From Nemophila menziesii (taxonomy: Eukaryota; Streptophyta; Magnoliopsida; Boraginales; Hydrophyllaceae), in assembly GCA_029959085.1 (NCBI GenBank), contig JARWIR010000002.1:76970224-77034223 (forward strand): a stretch of DNA of 64,000 nt, written 5' to 3'. The position numbers and the translations under genes are program-made. Below are positions 26,701-38,660 of the stretch, piece by piece (position 1 is the stretch's first letter; the number at the start of each line of letters is the position of its first letter). The notes under the pieces were generated by a model. That model had not been told where the DNA came from. It saw only the letters and a program-made list of their open reading frames with translations, and did no database searches.

Positions 26701-27038
26701 ATGCATATTAAAAAACAATCATGTAGGTCCTACTACATGTGGCTGGTGTACATATGCCTAATGAAATTGAATGATTAATTAGTAAAATACATCACTCCGA
26801 TATGTGTTCACAACTTACGGAATTAATTTTAGACATAAATTCAGCATGTATGTTTATATTCCCAGCCACACTATCATATATAGTATATAATATTAGACAT
26901 GCCTTTCTGTATTGGTATATAGACGTTCGCATGTTTGTCTGTTTGAAGTAGTTTATATGTAAGAGGACTGTCTGTAATTTTTGGTAAGCAACTAGTGGGG
27001 CCTAGGGTGTGATGAAATTATATATACAATAAGTGCAG

Positions 27039-27167
27039 AAACACCCTAGATCATTCGGGTCCATAGCTCAGTGGTAGAGCAATTGACTGCAGATCAATAG
27101 GTCACCAGTTCGAACCTGGTTGGGCCCTAAATTGTATGATCAAAAAAAAAAAAAACACCCTAGATCA
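27039..27167 (+). mobile_element. Retroposed tRNA-Cys insertion with target duplication and poly-A tail
   Basis: A 15-bp direct repeat, AAACACCCTAGATCA, lies at 27039-27053 and 27153-27167. Between them are TTC, a complete tRNA, a 13-base trailer AAATTGTATGATC and a run of A. The paralogous segment near 28660-28690 has no insertion (GCAGAAACACCATATATCTACAC). Target duplication, 3' poly-A and an A-rich target start are hallmarks of LINE-driven retroposition. Confidence 0.85.
27057..27128 (+). tRNA. tRNA-Cys (anticodon GCA), 72 nt
   Basis: Complete cloverleaf. The acceptor stem GGGTCCA pairs with TGGGCCC (one G-U), D stem GCTC/GAGC, anticodon stem ATTGA/TCAAT with loop CTGCAGA, T stem ACCAG/CTGGT with loop TTCGAAC. 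A-box (TAGCTCAGTGGTAGAG) and B-box (AGTTCGAACCT) are present, and no intron. It sits inside a retroposed insertion. No T-run terminator follows immediately, and the nearest TTTT is about 70 bases downstream, so normal expression is uncertain. Confidence 0.9.
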
Positions 27168-29369
27168 ACGATGTTCTGCAAGTATACAAATCGTATACAA
27201 GTTTTAGATAAAGATTCGTTCCGCATATATCCCAGAGGTTATAGGGATCTTATGCACATACCTAGTGCAACTGATTAAAGGTAGAACAACATGGCACCTA
27301 GTTTTTTGAACAAAGTGTTGGACGGACGTATGCCCATTGAAGTGTATTTGCGCCCATACGAAAATGATGGCAATTGAAAACGTATTAACACATGCCTTAT
27401 TCTTGTTGTCTAACAGTTGTTGATGTATATATGCCCAACTACATACATTATAGTACAGCCGATAAATTTATTTATATTTACTAAGCAAGCCAGCTCACCA
27501 TACGTTATTGTATTTCAAAAACATAGATTCGAGCAGGCTATGATGATGATGTACATATACCCATGAAAATGATTGGATGATTACTAGGATGGACATATGC
27601 CCATTTTTATTGAATGATTATTTTATAAAAAAAACATAAATCCTATACGTGTGAACAACACACCGAGTACTTGCTATTCATAAAATCATCATGTATGTGT
27701 ATATTTCCATCCACGCTATCATATACAGTGTATAAAATTAGACATGCCTTTTTTATTGGTATATATTCGTTCGCATGTTTGTCTGCTATAAGTAGTTCAT
27801 ATGTAAGACATTTGTATGTAATAGCATGAGTGGTTAGTGTCTAAGGAGTGCATTAATATAGGTTCCGTGTAATCAATATTTGCGATCAACATATATTGTA
27901 AAACATAACTACTTGTATAAACAAATCTGTAGTACCTAAGATAGTATCCCCCCATAAATGGATAAAACTTTAAAACACATATAATCAAGTAGGAGATGAT
28001 GATGATGGACACATCCCCGTTAAGATGTTGTAGAAGCAAAAATATGTGCAAATTCATATGAAAATGATTGGATGATTATTAGAATGTACATATACCCAGA
28101 TGGACCGAATGCGTATAGAAAAAAACTGGAAAATCGGTCACATATACACATGTGCACCGAATGCATGAATATCAAAATTCACATGTCTCGGTCACAAATG
28201 ATGGTATTCGTGGACATTGAATGAATGTTTAATAAGAAAAAACCTATAATTCATCTATGCAAAGTATATTACATGTCACTTGTAGTAGAGGGTGGACATA
28301 TACACAAATATGCGTAATGCATGCATATTAAAAGACAATCATGTAGGTCCTACTACATGTGGCTGGTGGACATATGCCCAACGTAATTGACTGATTAATT
28401 AGGAAAAATGCATCACTCTTATATGTGTGCACGACTTACAGAATTAATGTCAGACATACATTTTTCATGTATGTTTATATTCCCAGCCACACTATCATAT
28501 ATAGTATATAATATTAGACATGCCTTCCTGTATTGGTATATAGCCGTTCGCATGTTGGTCTGCTAGAAGTAGTTTATACGTAAGCCTAGTGTCTGTAATT
28601 TTTGTTACGCAACTGGTGGGTCCTAGTGTGCGATAAAATCAGATATACAATCAATGCAGAAACACCATATATCTACACGGTTCCGCAAGAATACAGATCG
28701 TATGCAAGTTTTAGATTAATCTTCGTTCTGCAGAGACTTCAGAGGTTAGAGGAATCTTATTCAAATACCTAGTGCAAATGATTAACGGTAGAACAACATG
28801 GCACCTAGTTTTTTGTACAGGCGATGAATCCATTTATATTTACTAACGTACGTATACCCAATTCGCTGAAAACAACCTCTAGAACAGTCACCATACGTTT
28901 TGGCATTTCAAAAACCAAAAAAACGTCATAGACTAAACAAAATCGCATTCCCAAAAGACATGTACCTCAATTATGAAAACCAGGCATTGGTAAACAAATA
29001 TATATGTGACATTTTATAGTTGTAAATAGACTCAGATGTACATATGCCAATTTACACAGAACCGGCGAATGCCGAATTTTATTGTCAGATCTAACCCGAT
29101 ACTAGCAATCTTATGAGAACATGAATAATAGTGTAGTTTCACACTTTTACATCTTTTGCAATACTACGTAATTGAAAACATGAATGTGCATGGTACCAAA
29201 CGTGAAACGTCCAACTATGAATTAAGCGAATCCATGTGTCAACCGACGTATACCCAAGTAACCAAATAAATATCTATGTAATTGATAAATTGAATGGTCA
29301 TAGGACCAAACAATATAAAGCTGTACGCATACCGTGTGACATATAAACATACAAAGTCATAACAATTTT

Positions 29370-30790
29370 ATACCCACCTACTAAAAAATATATACGTGGC
29401 CATACGGGCGGTTTTATATAACGAGCAGAACACGTCTCTAGCAACAATAGCCACCTTATTCTGGTATGCAAAACGATATAACACATGATACAAAACAATA
29501 TTTTTATATGATTTCCAACGACGTGGGCTTTCTCAAACCCTACATAGAGTATACCGTATATTCCTTGGATATTTTTTACTGTAAACGTGAGTGGGTATCG
29601 TTCTAACCAATATACAACTATAATTAGAATGTGTGACATATAAACATAAAAGATAGCCTGTATATTGAAATAAACTTTTGATGGTTCTTTTTAAAAAGTT
29701 TTTGACGGGCGTATGTCCATTTACGTGCAATTGCGTATATACGGGCACGAGGCCAATTGAAACATGATACATAATTGACCTTGTTATGCTGTTGAATAGA
29801 TGTTGATGTACATGTGCCCAATAAAAAAGTTGGTATTTCATATGTCAGACCTTTTAGACAATTGACCTGATGGGCGTATACCCAATGGACGTATACCCAT
29901 TTAGGTAAACTATTTTTCGTCCACCGTATAGGACGGACATGTGTACAAGTACGTGTAGTTACATAAAAAAAACTTGTTACCAAATTAAAAAGGGTACAAA
30001 CATGCAATTTCTTTGATTTTAAACAGATGTTGATGTACACGTGCCCAATTACACATATTCGAAAACATCCGAATTTGATTTATGTATCCTTAGCACGCCA
30101 GATCATTACCTTGATATGCCAATGGACGTATACCCAACTACTAAAAAATATATATGTGGCCATACACACCGTTTTATAGAACGATCAAAACACATCTATA
30201 GCAAGAATAGCCACCTCATTCTGGAATGCAAATCGATATAACCCATGATACAAAACATTTTTTTGATATGATTTCCAAGGACGTGGCCTTTCTCACACCC
30301 TACATATAGTATACGTATATTACTAGAATATTTTTTCCTGTTATATGCACCATCCTAGAAAATGGTGATCCAAATATCTGCGTAATTGAAAACGTGAGTG
30401 GATATAGTTCTAAACAATATACAACTATAAATAGAGTGTGTGTCATATAAACATAAAAGATAGACTATATATTGGAATAAACTTCACACGTGTTATCCGG
30501 GTTTTTTTAAAAAGTTTTCGATGGGCGTATATACGTTGAAAAAGGATACACACTTGACATTGTTATGCTGTTAAATAGATGTTGTTGAACATGTGCCCAA
30601 TGAAAAAGCTGGTATTTCATATGGCAGACCTTGTATACAATTGACCTGATGGACATATACCAATAGACGTATACCCACTTAGATAAACTGTTTTTTGAAA
30701 TACTGTGGAATGTTATCTCTATCAACAATAGTAATAGTAAACTATTTTTTGTACGCAAATCAGTATAACACATTAGACAAAACAATAGTG
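29370..30790. repeat. Direct duplication with ~765-bp offset
   Basis: 29374-29553 matches 30139-30312 (landmark CTACTAAAAAATATATA, then AATAGCCACCT and GATTTCCAA), and flanking stretches near 29700-29900 match 30500-30690. Two tight motif pairs occur here: 29871-29884 with 29886-29899, and another near 30650-30680. Non-coding. Confidence 0.65.
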
Positions 30791-31054
30791 GATTGACATA
30801 TAACATTTTACATAAACATGATTTTTTGTTTGCGAGGGATATTGGATGATGGGCATATACACGGAAACATAGAATGTAATACGCACGAAATAGAATTTAA
30901 ACATCCGTATCAATCGTACCGCATCAAATGATATGTCGATTTACATATACGGGATTACATAAGTTGACTGATACTTTCATACACGGTAGTAAGATAACAA
31001 AAAAACTATCCAGTAATCCAAAATACACACACATGTTACTAAGTAAACGCAAAC

Positions 31055-33290
31055 TCACAAATTTGCGGTGCATGTTTTCTTGTTGTGGAAGCCCATCAAG
31101 TGACATCGTCCGCATCGTATCTTAGGCCGAAGGAGTTCAAGTTGAGATAACTTACGTTTACTTTGTGGCCTGCCACGAGGTATTTTGCATATAGGTGGCA
31201 ATATATAAGTATCTTCTGTTGGCTTCGTTTGAATACAAAAAGTCGTGAGCGCCGGTATTTTACTTGCATATATTTCTCTAACTCTAGCAACATGGAAAAA
31301 CGTTTCAACATAGTCGTATTTCGTGTCCGGCTTAGCATAGGACAAAGCTCGTACGGCATGTTCACAAGGAAAACCATCTATTTTCCACTTTCCACGTGAA
31401 CATCTCCTACTATCTATATCAACTATCATAGTTGGATCGCACCTAACTTCAAAAACATTAGGGGATGAACGAGATACCTCCCACGTGCGGGACATCTGGT
31501 ATTTCTCGTTATACTCTATCTGTCTCCTAGGAACTAAGACAGATGTCCACGTATCACATAACACAGATTTGTCATATATATTTTTCATCATCATAAGCCT
31601 GATTTTGTCTATAAACTGAGCAACAGGGAGTTCCCGTAATTTTAAAATCTGGTTATTAAATGATTCAGCCGCGTTTGATGTCAACTCCCCATAACGGCTT
31701 CCGGGAAAGTGAACATTTGTGAAGTTCTTAAAGGGTAGTGTATCTAGGAAACTAAAAGCATTTTCACAACCAAGCCTCAAAAACTCCCCAAGGTGGAAGT
31801 CAAACAATTCGACATTAGGAGCTTTAGTCAAATACTCAAATGACAGTAGTGCAGCCCTTCGGTCGTTACCGGTCAACTTTGAAATCAAATTGCCCTTAAT
31901 GTGACGGAAACAAAAAGAATGATAGGCTTCCGGGAAAATATTCCTCACCCCATTTAAAAGACCAGGGTGTCGGTCAGATATGAAGACCAGCTGCCGGCCA
32001 GTTACAAGAGGGCGTAAAAATTTCATGAATGCAGCCCAGTTTTCGTTATCTTCGCCTCGGACGATAGCAAATGCAACCGGCACAAGGGCTGCGGGATAAT
32101 ATATTGAACTACTTAATTAGTAATAAATGAAAAAATAGCGAGTTTGATGGTTTGTTTTACTAACCGTTGTTCCCATCCTTCGCTACAGCTGTTAGAAGTG
32201 TGCCTTTGTATTTGTTCTTCAAAAATGTCCCGTCCATAAAAAGCATTGGGCGGCAGGAACGAAAAGCATCTAGGGACGCACCAAACGCAAAATGTGCACG
32301 TTCAAACGTACCATGTATGGGACCAGTCTCTAGTAGAACGGAACCTGTAGGATCTGCTAACTTTAGTTTCTGAAAATATTCCTCAATTCCTTGATACGAT
32401 CTTCCTGGGTCTCCGCTTATATCAATTTTAGCACTGTTCAAAGCATCATAAGCTCTCTTGTACTCTATTGTGAATCCATAGCTCTCACGTATTCTGTGAA
32501 TAATCTCTTTCGGCTTCATGTCTAGACGTGATCGGGCATCATCTATTATTAAATCTTTAACTAACCCGAGAGTCATGCTACTGTTTACCATTTTACGCTC
32601 CGGGGTCATGCAACTATGAACGTTGTAGAAGGTCTTTATATACAAAAGACCGTCTTTAGAAGAAATGGAAGCAAAAATCCACCATCTGCAACCGGTCGAT
32701 TTACGGTACAAGCAACATGCACCGTATTTCGAATGATTGTTGTGGGTTGGTTTTGTACGGAAACCAGTTTCACACTGGTACTTGCATATAGAATTTCTTA
32801 ATTCTGGGAACCCACCCGTGATGCATTTACCAACATCCCCTAGATAATCAGGCCAGTCCCGACTAAGCAATATCTTTTCCCGATGAACAAAGAAAGCAGG
32901 TTCCGAGTCAAGGGCATCTGTTAAGTGTCCCTCATCTGTAGAATTTATACGATCTGAACCTGTTTGGTGACGCACAAACCCCTTTATTTCACCACTTACC
33001 AATATATCTACCTGAGTAGCTTCGTCACGCTTTATAATCCATACTAAACCTGAATAATCTACCTGTGAATCAATTTTGCAATTCAAATGTTCCCCAATAG
33101 AATAATGGTAAACAATCGATGATTCGTCCAAATGTTTCCATTTATTAGAAACGTATAATACTAATGATGCGAATGAATCAAACAAACTAGTTGGAGCCAT
33201 ATACTTGTCTTGTGCATATTTGAAAATGAAAACACAGTTATCCATATTAACTCTGCATGTAAAGGACAAAAACATGGAACTGAGATTCAT
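31055..33290 (-). CDS. mudrA: MULE (MuDR-type) transposase, 2 exons, up to 719 aa
   Basis: Exons 33290-32165 and 32088-31055, joined by a 76-bp intron (GTTAGT..CCGCAG); the joined frame is intact. Residues about 160-230 are the MuDR-type N-terminal zinc/DNA-binding domain (C..C..HSC pattern). The MULE DDE domain has D353 (FMDGTFLKNKY), D414 (FISDRHPG), the C-x2-H signature C435/H438 (SFCFRHIKGN) and a candidate Glu at 517 (NAAESFNNQ). A SWIM zinc finger follows (605-619), but its second Cys is Arg (RRCSRGKW). A CCHC-like knuckle (CGRCHLMGFHNKKTC) ends the protein. A more likely start is Met16 (33245), because an acceptor-like TACATGCAG precedes it. It could still be active for transposition; the SWIM change is the only visible defect. 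Confidence 0.9.
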
Positions 33291-34792
33291 ATAAACAAGT
33301 TATGTACATATTTATTGAGAAAAACAAACTACTTTAACGGACTATGTGTATATGCCCATTCATCGGACATGACCTACTGTGACAGCTATAGTGTTTGTGT
33401 ATATACACATACATGTCGTTTCAAATAACATTGATACAAAATCTGTGTATATGCCCACTCATCAATCTTATTATGACTTTAACATACTATGTGTATATGC
33501 CCACTAATAAATCATGCCCTACTGTGACAGATTTCAGTAGTTTGTGATCAAATATGACTTTTCACAAATCGTATTCTAGGTTACTATTATATATTATGAT
33601 CAATTATTTAAAAAACATGTTAAACACGCTAAAAAGTTTTATTACAATCAAACAAATAAAACATTGATCATGAGCCACAATTAAACCATCGTTCTGAATT
33701 TACACTAATTAAACCAAATCAAACATACCTATATCATAGATGATGTTTATGGCCTTATGGATAACCTGTCACTTAAACCAATATGTGATCTGTAATGGGT
33801 ATATGTAACAAAGAGAGGGAATGAAATGAATTCAAATTTGATTTCAGAATAATTGTTTAATATTATACTGTTTATTCACGAATTAGATTTGCAGCCACTT
33901 TTGAATGAGAGAGAAATGTGTATACGTTGTTGTAATAGGCATTAATGAGGATGGACATGATGGGACTCTAATTTCTGTTACAAACCATGCACGTCTAAGG
34001 TGTCAGATACGTGATGATGCAATACAACTATTATTTTATTATATTAGAAGTATAAAGTTGCTGGAGGCCTTTAAAAGTATTATTATCTAACCAGGATTTA
34101 AAACATAAGTTTTAGTTATAGTTGGGCTTTTAAACGTAGTTTTCTCATACGGTTTTCCCATTTTTCATAAATGAAAGAAATTTAAATACAAAAATATCCA
34201 ATAACTTTTGTTTAAATTTCTAGTAACTTCGTTTTCAACCAGTAATAATAGATATTACTTAAACCATATCATCTTTTTATCGCTTTTTATATGAATTAAT
34301 AAAAAAGATAGAGTATATTAAATAAATTAAAAAATTATATGATTAGTTCATTTAAAATTTACTAGGAAGATGAAAATATGATATTATTTAAAATAGAAAA
34401 ATTCTTCCATCCAATATTGGTTGATCTTATGCTAATAATATTAATACACATAACTCATGTTTTAAACTTACAAAAGTAACTAACTTATTAATCTAATGAC
34501 ATGTGTTTTGTTATAATTATTAATTGTTGAATATTGGACCATCCAATATTGAATGAAGTGTTACCTATTTTTTTAACAAATTTATTGGATGAATCTTCAC
34601 CTTCACGCTCCCAAAATCAAAGATTAGCCCATTTGGTTTTGTTTATAATCCCGTTCCGAGAATGGGCCGAAAATACAATCCAATCCAATCTAACCCGACC
34701 CAATCCACTTCTCATCATCATCAACATCAAGAGCGAGAGTGTCTGCAAACTATTGGTTCAATAGAAGAAGAAGAAGAAGAAGAAGAAGAAGA
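33291..34792. other. Boundary between transposon domain and host genes
   Basis: 33291-33810 holds the last motif copies (33345, 33447, 33489 and a weak one near 33797), in the region upstream of the transposase. I could not find terminal inverted repeats marking the element end. From about 34100 the DNA is AT-rich and unremarkable. An (AAG)n microsatellite at about 34764-34791 sits directly in front of the next gene's ATG. Confidence 0.5.
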
Positions 34793-37507
34793 ATGGCAAT
34801 TGCAGCTGCTCAAGGACTAGCTTATACAACTCATTTTACTTCATTTCATCGTCCTCTTATTTTCTGCGTTCAAACGGTAATTATTCTAACATCCTATTAT
34901 TCATTGTTTATCAACATATTCTTTTATACCAGCCATTCATTTCACTTACACAGATTCGTAATAGCACCTCCATTTCATCAGCACTAGAATCTCTTGTCGA
35001 ACCCCAAACTATTCCCATAGATAAAACAATTCGACTTTCAACCACTTCATATGGTAAAATTCCTTTTTAATTTCTTCAACGTGTTATTAAATTAGCCGTA
35101 AATTTATCTAACATTACTCATTGTAAACGTTGTAGGTGAAAAAGATTACAGTAAGGTATCAGAATGGAAGAAATTGAATTCCGAGGAGCTTGGAATTCGT
35201 ACCTCCATGATTGCAAAGCCTACTCGAGTGGTTCTAAATGGCCTTAGAAAAAAGGGTATGCTCTATTTTCTAGTGTTTGTGATTGGCGAATGGGCCCGAC
35301 AAGAGCCCGCTAATGAATTCTCGGGCTGTTATTATTTTCCAATGTTGCAGGATATTCTGTCTACCTAGTAGGAGGTTGTGTTCGAGATCTCATACTACAA
35401 AAAACTCCAAAAGATTTCGATGTTATTACATCTGCTGAACTTAGAGAGGTCTATATTCTGAATTTATAAATATTTCAAAGATACAATTTTGATTCGTCAA
35501 AAATAATCAAAACATCGAATACTATAAAACCCATATCCCAAGTTTCAAACTTTTTTAGATCAAATAGTTCAATTATGAATTATCTTCACCCAGTTTCAAA
35601 TATACTCTTTTCAGGTACATAGAACATTTCATAGATGTGAAATAGTAGGAAGAAGATTTCCTATATGCCATGTTTATATAGACGATACACTTATCGAGGT
35701 AAATCATAAAGCTTTATATCACATTCTTTCAATTTTTCATAAAATTTATTTTGAACCAGGTTTCAAGCTTTAGCACCTCAGCAAAAAAGTTCGGAAGATA
35801 TACTCACAATTCCATTAGAAAACCTACTAATTGCAGTAATGCTGATTTTACTCGCTGGAAAAATTGCATGCAAAGAGATTTTACAATTAATGGGTGTGTT
35901 ATTTATTTATATATATTTATTATTTATTTTTAGAAGTGAATGATTAAAGTTTCTTGGTTTTACAGATTAATGTTTGACCCTTTTGAAAAGATAGTTTATG
36001 ATTACACGGGTGGATTAGAAGATATTAGAAGGGCTAAAGTGTGCATGTATCTTTTGTAATTTATGTTATATAAATTACTATTAACTCGTGTTTTATGTAT
36101 AATATTTTTATTCTATTTGCTATTTATTTTTTTAGGTTCGTAGTGTAATTCCTGCAGCTACTTCTTTCAATGAAGATTGTGGTGAGTACTGAGCAATGTC
36201 TTTTAAAATTGCACAATAGGTCCCTATATAATTCGAATTCATAATTTGCAGCTCGAATCTTACGAGGAGTTAGAATTGCTGCTCGTTTAAGATTTCGTTT
36301 CGCTAAAGAAACGGCTCATTTTGTACGAGAATTATCAGACTCTGTTTTAAGACTCGACAAGGTATTGATCTTTTTTATTTTTATTTGTTTTTTAAGTTAA
36401 AAATTGTTTATTCATATCATATTATTCTCGATTATGAAGGGGAGGATTCTTATGGAAATGAACTATATGTTAGCTTATGGATCTGCGGAAGCTTCTTTAA
36501 GATTAATGTGGAAATTTGGACTTCTTGAAATTCTTCTACCTATTCATGTATGACAATTACAATTTAAACCCCTGAAATATTCAAAAAATCCTAAAATACC
36601 CGTTACTTTTATTGTAGGCAGCTTATTTTGTTTCACAAGGGTTTCGGAGGCGTGATAAGAGATCAAACATGCTTCTTGTAAGTCCCTATATATTTTAGTT
36701 AATTGCAATATTAGTCCCTAACTCCCTATATTAGGTCACTAACTCTTGTGTCTCGCAGACTCTATTTTCCAACCTGGATAAACTTGTTGCACCAGACAGG
36801 CCATGTCATAGTAGTTTATGGTAAGATGAAGGACCATTATTGAAATATTAGTTTTTAGAAATTTAAAGGACTAAACTGTAAAAAAATGTTGTAGGGTAAG
36901 TATATTAGCGTTTCACAAAGCTATAGCAGATAGACCTCGAGATCCTTTAGTAATAGCTGCATTTAGTATTACGGTTCATACTGGTGGATCTTTAGATGAT
37001 GCAATAAAGATTGTTCGAAAGATGTCTCAACCACACGATCCTCAGTTTAATGAATTATCAGCCGTTAGATTTGACGGATCAGATGAGAAACTTATGGATG
37101 AGGTCATTAATCTTGGTGTCTCTGTTAAAGTTGCGTTAAGAAAAATGACGGATGAGTTTTTTGTTTCTCAAGCATTGATTGAGTATCCACAAGCTCCACA
37201 TTCTGATCTCGTAAGAAATTAATTTAAGTTAATTGCACTATAAGTCCCTAAGGGATGAATTTATAGATGTTTATTTGATGTACAGGTGTTTATTTCGTTT
37301 GGATTATCGGAAAAGGTAAATGGAGTGTTTGATTGTGTTAAAAGGGGTAAAAATGGGGGGTTTATTGGAAAGAATGGGGGTAATATTGACTATGAAGCGT
37401 TAGCATTGGGAAGACAACATGAGATTAGGCATTTATTTGGAAGGATTGTTTTTGATACTGTTTACCCTCCTTCATTATCTGAACAAGGGTATAATTTTGT
37501 CAATTGA
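34793..37507 (+). CDS. PcnB-like class II nucleotidyltransferase family protein (538 aa, 14 exons)
   Basis: Exons: 34793-34876, 34954-35053, 35136-35255, 35351-35448, 35615-35698, 35760-35893, 35966-36038, 36136-36181, 36252-36361, 36440-36547, 36618-36677, 36759-36820, 36895-37210, 37286-37507; the sum is 539 codons. The head domain has VGGCVRD at 108-114 and DFD at 123-125 (the two metal-binding Asp), then QRDFTING and the [14 protein letters not shown] block. These are shared by bacterial-type poly(A) polymerases and CCA-adding enzymes. The N-terminus is Ala/Ser/Thr-rich with few acids, like a plastid or mitochondrial transit peptide. Related plant proteins are annotated as polynucleotide adenylyltransferase family; the sequence does not tell poly(A) from CCA activity. 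The ATG follows an AAG repeat. Confidence 0.9.
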
Positions 37508-38660
37508 ACTATGATTAGATCATTGTTATTAATTATTAGACAAAAACAAATCTAATTCATTCTTTTATGGACATTTCTTTTTGTTTTATCATTATGTACT
37601 TTTTTTATTTGGTATCGAAATTTCGAAAAGCTAAAAAAACGATGACAAATAAATGAATTCTTTTGAATATTGAATGTATTATTCGCATATTACACTTGTT
37701 TTTGTAAAATAAAGAAATTACGCTTGTTTTAATTAAATTAAAATAATGTCATCAATTTTAGGGCATGTCTATTCATCGACCAACAATTTTTTATTTTCAT
37801 AGTTGATTTCTAATTTACAGCGATTAGTATTTGCCCTCAACTCAGATACGAAAATGTAGTTGATGAATGCATCCGTTAGGTAATGGAGTCAAAACTTTGT
37901 ACCTTCGAAATAGCATGTCCAGTTGAGTCAATTTCATTTCTTTTCTTTTACTTTTACTTTTAAAAAAACAGCAAAAATTATAATTTTATTTCAAGTTATA
38001 AAAGATTTTTTTCTTAAAAAAATGTGAGAATCGAGGTAAAAATCACACCAACATTAAATGAGTACAATAAGATATATATATATATGAATATTATTAGGAA
38101 AAATAATTTGTAGCTATCTAACAGTATGTTAATTAATTAAAGAAGTACTTATACTTTCAATTATTTAACATTTTATTTTTGCTTAATCGTTAATTTTACG
38201 TTAAATACTTACAAGATAGATTTAGGGAAAAGAAATGAAGGTGTATCCAAGAAAATTGGTAAAAAACAAATAGGTGTCACATATAGCTAATAACTGAATT
38301 AGCGGTGAGTATCAAAAATTGAACCAATATTAAAATGTTGGTTATTGCGTTGTTAAAGTTGACAGTATAAATATTTATTCATTCAAAGTGAAATATGGCT
38401 TGTCAATTTCTCATATTAATATTTATTTGGAATTATTTTTGTTCATTATTCGAAATGAACCTGGGCAATGGGTACAAGAAATATCCAAATAGATGATGAG
38501 ATCAAGGCTCATCAATATTCACTCCTTTCACAATCAATAATACTAAACCTTATCCATTTCAATAAAATTGCCACCTTATCTTATCTTATATAAATCACAT
38601 CTTTACTCTTCTTCATAATCCATCACTTACTCTTTCTACTTCACTAAATCACACAACAAA
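37508..38660. other. Intergenic: 3' region of the nucleotidyltransferase gene and LIR1 promoter
   Basis: AT-rich with short (TA)n near 38070. The last 150 bases before the LIR1 ATG contain TATATAAATC (38586) at a fitting distance for a TATA box. No other gene seen. Confidence 0.5.

Larger units (their letters stand above)
25700..28830. repeat. Segmental direct duplication, ~1.6 kb, diverged
   Basis: About 25740-27310 and 27530-28830 are diverged direct copies. Shared landmarks include GACCGAATGCATGAATATC (26352 and 28156), GTCCTACTACATGTGGCTGG (26727 and 28348) and AACATGGCACCTAGTTTTTTG (27289 and 28794). The first copy has the tRNA-Cys insertion, the second does not. Both carry several TGGRCRTATRYCCA sites. 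No coding region. Confidence 0.75.
2032..33805. promoter_or_regulatory. Dispersed near-palindromic 14-bp motif array, TGGRCRTATRYCCA
   Basis: Examples: 2032-2045 TGGACATATACCCA, 2395-2408 TGGGCATATGTCCA, 12005-12018 TGGACATATGCCCA, 18403-18416 TGGACATATACCCA, 27590-27603 TGGACATATGCCCA, 29871-29884 TGGGCGTATACCCA, 33345-33358 TGTGTATATGCCCA. The half-sites TGGRC and GYCCA are inverted around an ATAT-like centre. Many dozens of exact or one-to-two-mismatch copies, in both orientations, spread through the intergenic DNA of 2-33.8 kb. None was seen in the exons of genes A, B, C or the transposase, and none clear in 34-64 kb. Candidate binding site of an element-encoded or host protein. Confidence 0.7.

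Noticed and set aside
29298..30806. Overlapping minus-strand frames of 99-138 codons
   Set aside because: They overlap each other in different frames within duplicated non-coding DNA; composition (many Tyr, Cys, His) is that of random AT-rich sequence.
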